Source: Candidatus Cloacimonadota bacterium
Lineage (GTDB): Bacteria > Cloacimonadota > Cloacimonadia > Cloacimonadales > Cloacimonadaceae
Direction: 5' to 3'
Assembly: GCA_020532085.1 (NCBI GenBank)
Contig: JAJBAV010000002.1
Location: 62,001 to 126,000, forward strand
Length of the DNA: 64,000 nt
The notes below the pieces were generated by a model. It was given only the letters and a program-made list of their open reading frames with translations, was not told the origin of the DNA and searched no databases. Shown here piece after piece: positions 43,686 through 52,265 of this stretch (positions within the stretch are counted from its first letter, which is position 1; every line of letters begins with the position of its first letter). Position numbers and translations under genes: made by a program.

Positions 43686-43705
43686 TCGTTGGATGGATTG
43701 GTGAT

Positions 43706-45841
43706 CTAGAGGAAGCGCTTCACCACTTCCAGCACCTCGGGCAGGTCCATGCCGATGTTTTGGAGGTGTTCGAGGGTGGGAACGCCTTCGGGGGTCCAGC
43801 CCTTGCGTTTGTACACGGCGTCGATGAGCTGCTGGTACTGGTCTTCGCGATAGGCGCGCAGCAGGGCCATCTTTTCGGCGGTGGACTTGCCGGCGGGGTC
43901 GATGCCCTGTTTGCTTTGCAGCAGGCCGTCGTAGCGCTCCTGGCGGGAGAGGTATTCCTCTTCGGTTACGGGGCCCACGGCGCGGTAGGGCGGCACGTCG
44001 TCGATCCGGCGGCCTTTGCCCATGCGCATGCAGAACACTTTCTGGAAGTTGTAAACCCGCTCGGACTGGCGGATGAGCTCATGCTTGTCCAGCGGTTTGC
44101 CGGTGATGGCGGTATAGATGTCCACGTAGTTGGCCACGTGCTCCGGTACCTTGGCGGGTTCGTCGGTTTCGGCGTTGTTGGCGGGTTCGATGTCGTTCCA
44201 GGGCAGTTTGCACAGGCCCTGAAGTCCAAACCAGGTGCGGAACATGGGGAAATAGTGCAGCGCTTCGGCCTTGTCCTCAAAGGTGGGGATGTGGTTGTTC
44301 ACCATGTCCATGAAGATCAGCCAGGCCTCGTCGTGCTGGGGCCCTTTAAGCGCCAGGGTGTAGCCGCCCTGCTGGGCCAGAGATTCCTTGGACATGTACT
44401 GCGAATATTCCAGGCCCTTGGCTTCCATGCCCATGTCCTGCAGCAGCGCTGGATCTCCGCCGTATTCGCGGGCGAAGATCTCTTTCATCTTGCGCACGCC
44501 CTGGCCGACCACCATTCCGAAACCTTCGCCCCGGGCCATCTGGTGGATCAGCTCGAAAACCCCGTCGGCGTTGCCCCAACTGAGGTCGATGCCACCGGTG
44601 ATCTCTTGGTTGATGATGCCGTATTCGAAGCATTCCATGGCAAAGGCGCAGCTGGTGCCGAAGGAGATGGTGTCGATGCCGTAGGTGTCGCAGTAGAAAT
44701 TGAGTTCGGTTACGTCCTTGGCGTCCCAGATGCAGAGGTTGGAGCCGCAGCCGCCCACGGTCTCATATTCCGGGCCGTCCACCACCACGGGTTGGCCTTT
44801 GTAGGGCCCGGTGCGCGGGATGAAGCCGTCCACCGCCTTGCAGCAGGAAAGCGAGCAGCCATACCAGCAGCCGTCGGGCATGTTTTGGGTGAAGAGTTTT
44901 TTGAATTCCCAGGAAGAAATGCCTTTGGAGGCCTCATCCTGGCCGTATTTAAAGTTCTTGATGGGCAGCAGGTCGTAGTCGTTCATGATCTCCACAAGGT
45001 GGGCGGTGCCCACTTCGCGCATGTGGCACTGGCTGGAGTCGCCCGCCTCGATCTCGCGGTGGAGCTTGAGGCCGGTCTTCTGCAAGGTTTCGAGGTCTTC
45101 AGGGTTGTTGGTGTCGCCCTTGAGGCCGCTGTATTTCACCACCAGGGCCTTGATGTTCTTGTCGCGGAAGACCATGCCGGTGCCGCCGCGTCCGGCCTGT
45201 TTGAGGCGGGCCACCTGGCGGCGCTTGTCCCAGAAGGAAAAATTGAGGCAGCTGATGGGAACATGTTCCGCGCCGCGTCCGGAAGAGACCACGGAGACGA
45301 ACTGGTGGGCGTCCGGGCTGTCGGCGAATTCCTTGATCAGTTCTTCTGCCAAAATGTGGCTGTTGGTGTCTTCGTCAGGCGCGGTGAGGATCTTGACGCT
45401 GCCTTTGTCTCCGTCTATGAAAACGATCACTTCCTCGTTCGCCTTGCCCTGGATCTCGATGGCGTCCCAGCCGGAGAATTTTGCGTAGGGGCCGAAATGG
45501 CCGCCCACATTGCAATCCACGGGGATGCCGGTGAGGGGGGAGATGGTGGTGACGATGGATTTGCCGCTGCCGGGATAGCTGGTGTTGCCGCAGAGCGGGC
45601 CAAAGCCAATGCAGATCTCGTTCTCGGGATCGTTCCACTTCGTGTTGTCCTTCACCCCGTGCCACATCAGCCAGAGGTCAAAACCCTTGCCGCCCACGAA
45701 CTTGTCGATCATCTGCTGGCTGACCGGCTTGGATTCGATCTGGTTCGAACCCACGTTCACGTAGAGGGTGCGGCGGTTGTAGCCCTTGTCCACAGGCTTG
45801 AGCTCATATCTGAATTCCGCCAGTAGGTTCCTGTCTTTCAT
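43706..45841 (-). CDS. Aldehyde:ferredoxin oxidoreductase (tungsten/molybdopterin family)
   Basis: 711 aa from the ATG at 45841, 2 bp after the ferredoxin stop. Enzymes of this family oxidise aldehydes to acids (or the reverse) with a bis-pterin W/Mo cofactor and a [4Fe-4S] cluster, using ferredoxin. N-terminal domain: RTLYVNVGSNQIESKPVSQQ, FVGGKGFDLWLM, GPLCGNTSYPGSGKSIVTTI and VGGHFGPYAKFSGWDAIEIQ. The expected Fe-S motif appears as CWYGCSLSCC (about 323-332), a C-x3-C-x3-C spacing instead of the usual C-x2-C-x3-C. It is longer than the 605-aa archaeal AOR by a C-terminal extension (KSTAEKMALLRAYREDQYQQ). The operon order transketolase, ferredoxin, AOR supports the electron-transfer role. 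Confidence 0.93.
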   Translation of the reverse strand: MKDRNLLAEFRYELKPVDKGYNRRTLYVNVGSNQIESKPVSQQMIDKFVGGKGFDLWLMWHGVKDNTKWNDPENEICIGFGPLCGNTSYPGSGKSIVTTISPLTGIPVDCNVGGHFGPYAKFSGWDAIEIQGKANEEVIVFIDGDKGSVKILTAPDEDTNSHILAEELIKEFADSPDAHQFVSVVSSGRGAEHVPISCLNFSFWDKRRQVARLKQAGRGGTGMVFRDKNIKALVVKYSGLKGDTNNPEDLETLQKTGLKLHREIEAGDSSQCHMREVGTAHLVEIMNDYDLLPIKNFKYGQDEASKGISSWEFKKLFTQNMPDGCWYGCSLSCCKAVDGFIPRTGPYKGQPVVVDGPEYETVGGCGSNLCIWDAKDVTELNFYCDTYGIDTISFGTSCAFAMECFEYGIINQEITGGIDLSWGNADGVFELIHQMARGEGFGMVVGQGVRKMKEIFAREYGGDPALLQDMGMEAKGLEYSQYMSKESLAQQGGYTLALKGPQHDEAWLIFMDMVNNHIPTFEDKAEALHYFPMFRTWFGLQGLCKLPWNDIEPANNAETDEPAKVPEHVANYVDIYTAITGKPLDKHELIRQSERVYNFQKVFCMRMGKGRRIDDVPPYRAVGPVTEEEYLSRQERYDGLLQSKQGIDPAGKSTAEKMALLRAYREDQYQQLIDAVYKRKGWTPEGVPTLEHLQNIGMDLPEVLEVVKRFL

Positions 45842-45842
45842 G

Positions 45843-46235
45843 TCAATTCTCCTTTTCCACGATGCGGATGGCGTCAGCGGGGCAGCTTTGGGTGCAGATC
45901 CCACAGGCGACGCATTTGAAGGGCACGGTCTGGCCCTGGCTGATGAACATCGAGCCGGTGGGGCAGGCGGCCACGCACATGTAGCAGCCTATGCAGAGCC
46001 TGGCGTTGAGCATCACCACACCCTGGGCATTGATGCTCAGGGCCTGGGTGGGGCAGGCCTGAACGCAGATCCCGCACTGGTTGCAGGTGTTCATCTGGAT
46101 GGCCCCGCCCGCCTCGCTGATGCGGATGCGGGAAAGCTGGGGATCGTCCACCTTGAAGTAGGTGCTGGAGCAGGAGCTCTCGCAGGCGTGGCAGGCGATG
46201 CAGTTTTCCGGATAAGTCTGAAGAAACTTCTTCAT
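45843..46235 (-). CDS. Four-cluster ferredoxin-like Fe-S protein
   Basis: 130 aa from the ATG at 46235, with GGAG 6 nt upstream; a long open frame upstream is antisense to the transketolase gene and is rejected. Four Cys groups, CIACHACESSC, CNQCGICVQACP, CIGCYMCVAACP and CVACGICTQSCP, predict four [4Fe-4S] clusters. This is the size and pattern of the small electron-transfer subunits of oxidoreductases (HycB/AorA-type). It lies directly before the aldehyde oxidoreductase, its probable redox partner, with the stop 2 bp from the AOR ATG. Confidence 0.92.
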   Translation of the reverse strand: MKKFLQTYPENCIACHACESSCSSTYFKVDDPQLSRIRISEAGGAIQMNTCNQCGICVQACPTQALSINAQGVVMLNARLCIGCYMCVAACPTGSMFISQGQTVPFKCVACGICTQSCPADAIRIVEKEN

Positions 46236-46303
46236 GATCCACTCCTTGGCATATATTCTCTTTGTAAAAGCATGTTCTGTATTTCCCGGTCCGGCGTCAA
46301 TGA

Positions 46304-48199
46304 TTATTTTCGCAGTTCGGCGCGGACCCGCGCGGCGATCGAGACGGGATCGAGCCCCGCCGCTTTGTAAAGGTCTTGGGAAGTGCCGCTGCTGGAGTAG
46401 CCTTCCACCCCGATCCTGACAAGGCGGGCGCTGAGCCCCTCCCCCACCAGGCGGTCCGCGATCATGGAGCCCAGGCCGCTGTGGACGTTGTGGTCCTCCA
46501 CGCTGAAGATCTGGCCGGCGCGGGCTGCCTGGGAGAGTGCTTCCAGGTCGATCTCCAGAGGGCTGGAGACGTAAACCAGTTGCAGGAATATCCCTTCCTC
46601 GCGCAGCCTGTCCACGGCCTCCACGGCATTGCCAACCGGCGTTCCGGTCACGAACAGGGTGGCTTTGTTGCCGGCGCGGAGGATGTCCGCCCGGCCGTAT
46701 TCGAAGCTGTAACCCAGGCCGTAAACGGGCTGGCCGTCTTCGCCGCGGATGATGCGCAGTTTGGAGCGGCCCATGGTGATCAGGTAGTTTCCGGGTTTGT
46801 CGATCAGCCAGCGCACCACGCGGTCGGTCTGGTTGGGATCGGCGGGGCAGATGAGGCGGAAGCCAAAGAGGTTGCGCGGCAGGCCGATGTAGTCGATGCA
46901 CTGGTGTGTTTTGCCGTCTTCGCCCACATCCAGGCCCACGTGGGTGAGCGCCACCTTGAGGTTGGTGTGGTTGATGTCGTTCAGGCGCTGCATGTTGTAA
47001 ACCTCGTCCAGGCCGAACATGCCGAAATCCGCCCAGAAGGTCTGGATCCCGCAGCTGGAGAGGGCTCCGCTGAGCACGGCAGCGTTGTGTTCCATGATTC
47101 CTGCCTGGATGAAGCGGTCGGGGCTCACTTTGGCAAAATCGCCGGTCTTCACGCTGCTCTGCAGATCGCAATCCACCACCACGATGGGGGTGGGGTTTTC
47201 CCGGTTGAGACTGGCCAGATCGGCGATGGCGGCGCCCCAGGCGCTGCGGTTGTCGGTGCTCTGCTCATAAACCGTGGGCTGGCCCGGTTGCAGCGAGCAG
47301 TTCAGCTCAAAGCTGCCGGTGTCCGCCTCTGGAGCCGGAGCCTGGAAACTTTCCCGCAGTTGGCGGTATTTGTCCATCTGGTTCGGCTGGTCCAAAACTC
47401 TCAGAGCCTCGTCAAGCTGCTCCTCCGAGAGCGCTGAGCCGTGGTATTTGGCCAGGTTTTCCATGCAGGGAACGCCTTTGCCCATCACCGTGTGGGCCAG
47501 GATCATGGTGGGCAGGTCAGCTTCGCTGGCGCTGGCCAGGGCGGAGAAGATCGCGCCGAAGTCGTGGCCGTCGATCTCCAGCACTTTCCAGCCGTCAGCT
47601 TCCCAGTTGCGGCGGATGTTCTGGGGCATCACGGCGTCGATGTTTCCACTGATCTGGAGGCGGTTGTAGTCCACGATGGCGGCCAGATTGTTGAGGCCGT
47701 ACTTCACGGCGAAACGGCGGGCTTCGGAGATCTGGCCTTTCTGCTGCTCGCCGTCGCCCATCAGGGTCCAAACCATGTAGGGAACCTTGTTTATGCGTGA
47801 AGCCAGGGCCATGCCGGCCGCGGCGGAAAGCCCCTGTCCCAGGTTGCCGCTGCTCCATTCCACGCCCGCCACCTCACGCTCGATATGGCCTTCGAATTTG
47901 CTGCCCGCCAGCCTGAACTGCGAAACGGCCTCGTCCAGGTCGTGGTATCCGTTGAGGCTCAGGGCGGCATAGACGGCGGGGGAGATGTGGCCGTTGCTCA
48001 CCACGATCCTGTCCCGGTCTGGCTTTTGCGGAGCGGAGGGGTCGTGGCGGATAACGTTGTAGAGTGCCAGGAGGAGATCGATGCTGGACATCGAGCCCCC
48101 GGGATGGCCGGAGGCGGCCAGGGTGGTCATGCTCAGGATGGCGGCCCGGGCTTGGTTGGCCTGGGTTTGCAGGCGGATAATGGTCTCATTGTCGGTCAT
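46304..48199 (-). CDS. tkt: Transketolase
   Basis: 631 aa from the ATG at 48199; earlier residues in frame overlap tRNA-Ala and are rejected. The N-terminal TPP domain has TLAASGHPGGSMSSIDLLLA, VEWSSGNLGQGLSAAAGMAL and MGDGEQQKGQISEARRFAVK (GDG), with IVDYNRLQISG. The pyrimidine domain has DRFIQAGIMEHNAAVLSGAL (catalytic Glu) and THVGLDVGEDGKTHQCIDYI, then the C-terminal domain. It transfers two-carbon ketol units between sugar phosphates in the non-oxidative pentose pathway. It is upstream of the ferredoxin and AOR genes (69-bp gap); co-transcription is possible. A single full-length protein rather than split N and C halves. Confidence 0.95.
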   Translation of the reverse strand: MTDNETIIRLQTQANQARAAILSMTTLAASGHPGGSMSSIDLLLALYNVIRHDPSAPQKPDRDRIVVSNGHISPAVYAALSLNGYHDLDEAVSQFRLAGSKFEGHIEREVAGVEWSSGNLGQGLSAAAGMALASRINKVPYMVWTLMGDGEQQKGQISEARRFAVKYGLNNLAAIVDYNRLQISGNIDAVMPQNIRRNWEADGWKVLEIDGHDFGAIFSALASASEADLPTMILAHTVMGKGVPCMENLAKYHGSALSEEQLDEALRVLDQPNQMDKYRQLRESFQAPAPEADTGSFELNCSLQPGQPTVYEQSTDNRSAWGAAIADLASLNRENPTPIVVVDCDLQSSVKTGDFAKVSPDRFIQAGIMEHNAAVLSGALSSCGIQTFWADFGMFGLDEVYNMQRLNDINHTNLKVALTHVGLDVGEDGKTHQCIDYIGLPRNLFGFRLICPADPNQTDRVVRWLIDKPGNYLITMGRSKLRIIRGEDGQPVYGLGYSFEYGRADILRAGNKATLFVTGTPVGNAVEAVDRLREEGIFLQLVYVSSPLEIDLEALSQAARAGQIFSVEDHNVHSGLGSMIADRLVGEGLSARLVRIGVEGYSSSGTSQDLYKAAGLDPVSIAARVRAELRK

Positions 48200-48275
48200 A
48201 GTGGTTCTCCAAAAAAGAAATGGCGGTTCCCCCATATCTGTCCCACAGGACTTTTGAGCAAACCGCCTGAAAGCT

Positions 48276-48351
48276 TGGTGGAGCATAGGGGGATCGAACC
48301 CCTGACCTCATGACTGCCAGTCATGCGCTCTCCCAGCTGAGCTAATGCCCC
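48276..48351 (-). tRNA. tRNA-Ala (anticodon GGC)
   Basis: 76 nt with encoded CCA. The acceptor stem GGGGCAT/ATGCTCC has one G-U pair. Anticodon stem CATGA/TCATG with loop CTGGCAG gives GGC. The T arm contains GGGGTTCGATCCCC. TTGACA lies at 48402-48397, about 46 bp upstream. Confidence 0.97.
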
Positions 48352-48452
48352 ACATGCTGGATAGCTTTGGCGACAATTCCTGAGGGCCGGCTTTTCTGTC
48401 AAGACAAAAACTTTCCGGACTTCCGCGCGCGGCGGGACCGGCGGCGCGGTGA

Positions 48453-48941
48453 TCAGGGACAGAGGATGCTGTCCAATTCCTCTTTCAGCCGGATGTATGA
48501 ATCCTCGGGTCTGGCCTTGCTTGAGGCACCGGTCACGATCCTGATGTCCCTGCCTTTCCAGCGCCATTTTCCGTCGCCGGAGGATACGAAGTACACGATC
48601 TTGCTTTGGTCCGGAAGCTCGGTAAATTGCTTCAAACCCCGGTTGAACAACAGCCAGGCTTTAAGGCTTTCCATCACCACCAGGGCATCATAGGTCTGGC
48701 CCGCGATGTCCTCCGGTTTGGCTACTTCGAGCACCGATACATCGTAGAACTCAGAGTAATCCGCCCTTATCATCTCTGTCAGGGCTTTCTTGTGGGGGGT
48801 ATCCGCGTTCTTGAGCACGGCCACCACTATCCTGGGGCGGTCCTGGTCCGGCGCCCTGCCCTCAATTGCTTCCTGGGGCACGCTGCAGGCCGCGGTGAAC
48901 ATCAGCCCGATCAGCAACAACAAATAGACTGGCTTTTTCAT
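48453..48941 (-). CDS. Small lipoprotein of unknown function
   Basis: 162 aa from the ATG at 48941, 6 nt after GAGGAG; a second ATG two codons upstream is too close to that site. The leader YLLLLIGLMFTAAC ends in a good lipobox. The mature part (RPRIVVAVLKNADTPHKKAL, AGQTYDALVVMESLKAWLLF, SKIVYFVSSGDGKWRWKGRD) alternates beta and alpha and suggests a Rossmann-like or flavodoxin-like fold. I do not recognise a named family, though the ending (IVTGASSKARPEDSYIRL) would suit a small nucleotide- or envelope-binding protein. TTGACAGAAA at 48992-48983 is its likely -35. Confidence 0.78.
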   Translation of the reverse strand: MKKPVYLLLLIGLMFTAACSVPQEAIEGRAPDQDRPRIVVAVLKNADTPHKKALTEMIRADYSEFYDVSVLEVAKPEDIAGQTYDALVVMESLKAWLLFNRGLKQFTELPDQSKIVYFVSSGDGKWRWKGRDIRIVTGASSKARPEDSYIRLKEELDSILCP

Positions 48942-49180
48942 AACCATCTCCTCTGCGGTTCGCAACTTCCCGTTGGCAGGGGTTTCTGTCAATGGAACTT
49001 TTCCACGGCTGGTGTCCAGGCCCGGTTTTCCTGCTCTGGCGTAAAGACGACCGCATCAGAACCGGCAGATTGCTGCCAACTGAGCTGGATTTGCGGGAAG
49101 AGCTTGCCCGGCGCCTTGTTACCATCCGGCCATGCAATTCGCTTGACAGAAACAGGCCGCGTAAATTCATGGCAAGTCTG

Positions 49181-49258
49181 CGGGGTGTAGCGCAGCCCGG
49201 TTAGCGCACTGGTTTTGGGAACCAGGAGTCGGAGGTTCAAATCCTCTCACCCCGACCA
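49181..49258 (+). tRNA. tRNA-Pro (anticodon TGG)
   Basis: 78 nt with encoded CCA. Acceptor CGGGGTG/CACCCCG, anticodon stem CTGGT/ACCAG with loop TTTGGGA, T arm GGAGGTTCAAATCCTC. TTGACAGAAA is 38 bp upstream. Confidence 0.97.
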
Positions 49259-49276
49259 CTTTAAGTATTGCCACGT

Positions 49277-49352
49277 GGGCGCTTAGCTCAGCTGGAAGAG
49301 CGCATGCCTTACACGCATGATGTCGGGGGTTCGAGTCCCTTAGCGCCCACCA
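49277..49352 (+). tRNA. tRNA-Val (anticodon TAC)
   Basis: 76 nt with encoded CCA. Acceptor GGGCGCT/AGCGCCC, anticodon stem CATGC/GCATG with loop CTTACAC, T arm GGGGGTTCGAGTCCC. It lies 18 bp after tRNA-Pro and 30 bp before the epimerase gene; the three may be co-transcribed. Confidence 0.97.
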
Positions 49353-49382
49353 TTCATTTGATTACAGCAATTGGGAAGGACA

Positions 49383-50351
49383 ATGAAAATCGCCGTGACC
49401 GGGGCCAATGGCTTTGTGGGCAGCAACTTCGCGAACCATTTCCACCGCCTGGGGCATGAAGTGGTGGCGATCGTGCGTCCAAAATCTCCTGTTGACCTGC
49501 TCGATCCCGACGTCGCCATCCGCCGGACGGATTATCAGACCGATCTGGACCCCGCTCTGGAAGGCGTGGAAGTCCTCATCCACAACGCCGGCGCCATCCG
49601 CACGCGCAGCTTCGCCCAGATGGTGGCCGCGAATGTGGGCGCCACCCGGCAGCTCATGGAAGCCTTCAACCGCTTGGAAACAGCGCGCAGGCTGGTTTAC
49701 ATCAGTTCCCAGGCTGCTTCCCACCCTTCCCGGAGCAATGAAGAGGTATCCGAAGCCGAACCCTCCGCGCCGGTGGACTGGTATGGCCGCAGCAAGCTGC
49801 TGGCGGAGCGGGTCATCCGGGCCGGGTGTGCCAAAGAGTGGGTGGTGGCGCGTCCCGTGCCGGTTTACGGTCCCGGGGAGAAGGACTTTCTGCAGCTTTA
49901 TAAAGCCGTCAAAGCCGGCCTCAGTTTCCACATCGGCCCCCGTGAACAGTATTTGAACCTCATCTACATCGAAGAGCTTTGCTTGTTCATCGAGCTTTGC
50001 TGCACCCATCCCCAAGCCGAGGGCGAGGTCTTTTTCGCCTCCAATGGCAAAACTTACACCCACCGCGAGTTCATGGCCGCCTGCGCTCAGGCTCTGGGCA
50101 GAAAGAAAACCCTGAATATCGCCATCCCGATACCCCTGGCCATGGCTGGCTTTTATGCCGGAGAGCTGTTCGAAACCCTCACCGGCAAAGTGACTTTGGT
50201 GAATAAGCAAAAGATGAAAGAGCTGATCAACGTGAATTGGGTGGCCAGCATTGCCAAGGCCCGCGAACTGCTGGGCTGGGATCCCCGGCCGGACCTGGAG
50301 GCCAATCTGCGCAAGACCTTTGCCTGGTACAGGGAGCACGGATGGCTATAA
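49383..50351 (+). CDS. NAD-dependent epimerase/dehydratase (extended SDR)
   Basis: 322 aa. MKIAVTGANGFVGSNFANHF is the Rossmann GxxGxxG of extended SDRs. The Asp/NAG region is VLIHNAGAIRTRS. The catalytic YxxxK is in WYGRSKLLAERVI, with the upstream Ser in VYISSQAASHPS. VARPVPVYGPGEKDFLQLYK and FASNGKTYTHREFMAAC belong to the substrate half. It may act on nucleotide sugars or on sterol/isoprenoid-like substrates; specificity is not visible. GGAAGG precedes the ATG. The stop overlaps the next gene by 10 nt, starting a four-gene unit (epimerase, porin-like protein, HAD phosphatase, P-loop ATPase). Confidence 0.9.
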   Translation: MKIAVTGANGFVGSNFANHFHRLGHEVVAIVRPKSPVDLLDPDVAIRRTDYQTDLDPALEGVEVLIHNAGAIRTRSFAQMVAANVGATRQLMEAFNRLETARRLVYISSQAASHPSRSNEEVSEAEPSAPVDWYGRSKLLAERVIRAGCAKEWVVARPVPVYGPGEKDFLQLYKAVKAGLSFHIGPREQYLNLIYIEELCLFIELCCTHPQAEGEVFFASNGKTYTHREFMAACAQALGRKKTLNIAIPIPLAMAGFYAGELFETLTGKVTLVNKQKMKELINVNWVASIAKARELLGWDPRPDLEANLRKTFAWYREHGWL

Positions 50352-52264
50352 AGAACTGGTTTCTGGGGCTGCTGTTGATCATCCTCGCGGGAATGCTGAC
50401 GGCCCAGCCGACCCCCCTCCGCCTGGGCGGCAGGGCCTTTGTGCTGCCTTCAGGCTGGTCCCAAAGCTACGAGCCGCCGGAAGTGCTGATCCGGGTGAAG
50501 GTGAATGCCGACAGCACCCTGGGCCTGGTGAGCGTCCTGGACGGCAAAACGGAACTGGAATCCTTGCTCAGGCAGCATCTGCTTACCTTCGCGTACATTC
50601 CTTGCGGCGATTCCCTGGCCGAATTCGACGCCATCCTGGATATCCTGCCCCCGCCTGACGCGCCCACCCTCCAAAGCAAGCAGGAGCAGGACCAGCTGCT
50701 GGAGGAGATCGAGGCTTGGATCCAGCAAGATTTTGCCAGCCTCAACTTCCGCTCTCCGGCGCATTCCCCGGCCACGGAGACGGCCCTGAACGGTGCCACT
50801 GAGCCCTACCGCTCCGGGTTTTATTTTTATGGACTGCCGGATAACTCTGTGCGCCGTTCCCTGCATGGCTTTGAGCAGCGGATTTCCTTCTACTCCCCGG
50901 TCTATCAGGACCTTTTCGCCCTGGGCTTTCTGAGAGATCGGAACAGCTCTCTGGAACAGGCTTACGGACAGATCAGTTATCCCTATCCGGTGGCCCTCAG
51001 CGCCATCGAGGTGGGCATCGGGGACTATGAACAGCTGTTCGCGCGCGGGCTGCTGAGGAAAAACCGCCTCTTCGGGGTGGACAGCCTCCAGGCCGGGTTC
51101 GGCTTCCTGATCCAGGACGGGGACTGGCTGGGGCGGGATTCCGGCCGCGAAGCGCTGTTTTTCGATCTCAGCCTGCCGCTGGGCAAAACCACGCTGGACC
51201 TGGCTGTGGCCGATCACCGCGCCGATCTTTCGCAATTCTATCTCCGCCCTGAATACTGGTCGAACCCAGAATACCGCGTGGAGCGCCGCCACCGCGACAT
51301 CTTCGCCGCCTGGCGTTCTCCCTGGCTGGATCTGGCCCTGCTGCATGAACACGATCTTTCCATCGAGACCGTTTACGCGGATACTTTGCGCGACGACGCC
51401 CTCCGCCTGCGGGCCTCAAAAACCCTGCGGACCGGCGGCCTGAGCCTCACACCCCTCTACGAGCGGATGTTCGTCTGGCGGAGTTTCAGCCTGGCTACAG
51501 ACGACCACACCGACCTGCTGGGCCTGGACCTCGGCCTTGACACAGCCCGGATCAAGGCGGAAGCGAAGCTGGAACTGAAAGACTTCAAGCGCTTCCGGGC
51601 CCTGGCCGATCTGGGCTATCGCCTGGGCCAGTTCCGCTTTGGGCTGCTGGGATATTACCGCAACACCCTTCCCGCGCCGCTGCTGTGGGCGCCGAACCCC
51701 TTCAGCCCCAAGGATTCGCTGGTCCAGGTGGATATCCACGACAACGCCCATCTGGGCCTTTATCTGAATTGGCTTTGGGGCCAAAACTCCCTGCTGAACA
51801 TCTCCGGAGGCCGGCGCGTGGTTTCCACCCAGCCCACCATCGCTCTGGTGCCCAGTCCTCAGCCCGTGAATTATCTCCGCTTCAGCGCCCGCATCGATCA
51901 AACCTGGAACAACTGGAACCTGGACTGGCAACCGGGAATCGTCTGGCAGGGTGGCTATCAAGATCTTTTCAACGAGCCGAAGCTGCGCTGGCAGAGCCAC
52001 CTGAACCTCAGCCGCCTGCTTTCCCACCACAACGCTCTCTTCGCCGGATTTTCCCTGCTCGGCCACAGTTCCTTCGTCACTCCCGACCGCGATTGGACCC
52101 TCAGAGAGGAAGCGCTGATCATCGATCTCTGGGCCGGAGTGCGGATCGGCAAGCCCTTCGAGTTCCAGATCACCTACAAAAACCTGCTCAATTCCGGCAT
52201 CTATGGCGCGGATCCCCTGCCCGGGTCGCTGCAGGCCGCCCTGCGCTGGTATTTCCTGAACTAA
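50342..52264 (+). CDS. Putative outer-membrane porin with N-terminal TonB_C-like segment
   Basis: 640 aa from the ATG at 50342, inside the end of the epimerase gene. Signal peptide NWFLGLLLIILAGMLTAQ. Residues about 38-115 (PPEVLIRVKVNADSTLGLVS, LRQHLLTFAYIPCGDSLAEF) resemble the TonB C-terminal fold, in which a conserved beta sheet contacts receptors. After a charged linker, residues about 150-640 form long alternating strands (GQISYPYPVALSAIEVGIGD, LDLGLDTARIKAEAKLELKD, FEFQITYKNLLNSGIYGADP) ending in ALRWYFLN, as in TonB-dependent receptor or porin barrels. No plug domain seen. Probably an outer-membrane channel; the substrate is unknown. Confidence 0.75.
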   Translation: MAIKNWFLGLLLIILAGMLTAQPTPLRLGGRAFVLPSGWSQSYEPPEVLIRVKVNADSTLGLVSVLDGKTELESLLRQHLLTFAYIPCGDSLAEFDAILDILPPPDAPTLQSKQEQDQLLEEIEAWIQQDFASLNFRSPAHSPATETALNGATEPYRSGFYFYGLPDNSVRRSLHGFEQRISFYSPVYQDLFALGFLRDRNSSLEQAYGQISYPYPVALSAIEVGIGDYEQLFARGLLRKNRLFGVDSLQAGFGFLIQDGDWLGRDSGREALFFDLSLPLGKTTLDLAVADHRADLSQFYLRPEYWSNPEYRVERRHRDIFAAWRSPWLDLALLHEHDLSIETVYADTLRDDALRLRASKTLRTGGLSLTPLYERMFVWRSFSLATDDHTDLLGLDLGLDTARIKAEAKLELKDFKRFRALADLGYRLGQFRFGLLGYYRNTLPAPLLWAPNPFSPKDSLVQVDIHDNAHLGLYLNWLWGQNSLLNISGGRRVVSTQPTIALVPSPQPVNYLRFSARIDQTWNNWNLDWQPGIVWQGGYQDLFNEPKLRWQSHLNLSRLLSHHNALFAGFSLLGHSSFVTPDRDWTLREEALIIDLWAGVRIGKPFEFQITYKNLLNSGIYGADPLPGSLQAALRWYFLN

Positions 52265-52265
52265 A

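Noticed and set aside
43760-45826. Long plus-strand open frame opposite the aldehyde oxidoreductase gene
   Set aside because: It is a shadow of the conserved AOR on the other strand, with Val/Gly/His-rich content and no domain.
46236-47171. Long in-frame extension before the four-cluster ferredoxin
   Set aside because: It is an alternative frame of transketolase and has no homology; the ATG at 46235 has a good RBS and starts just before the first Cys cluster.
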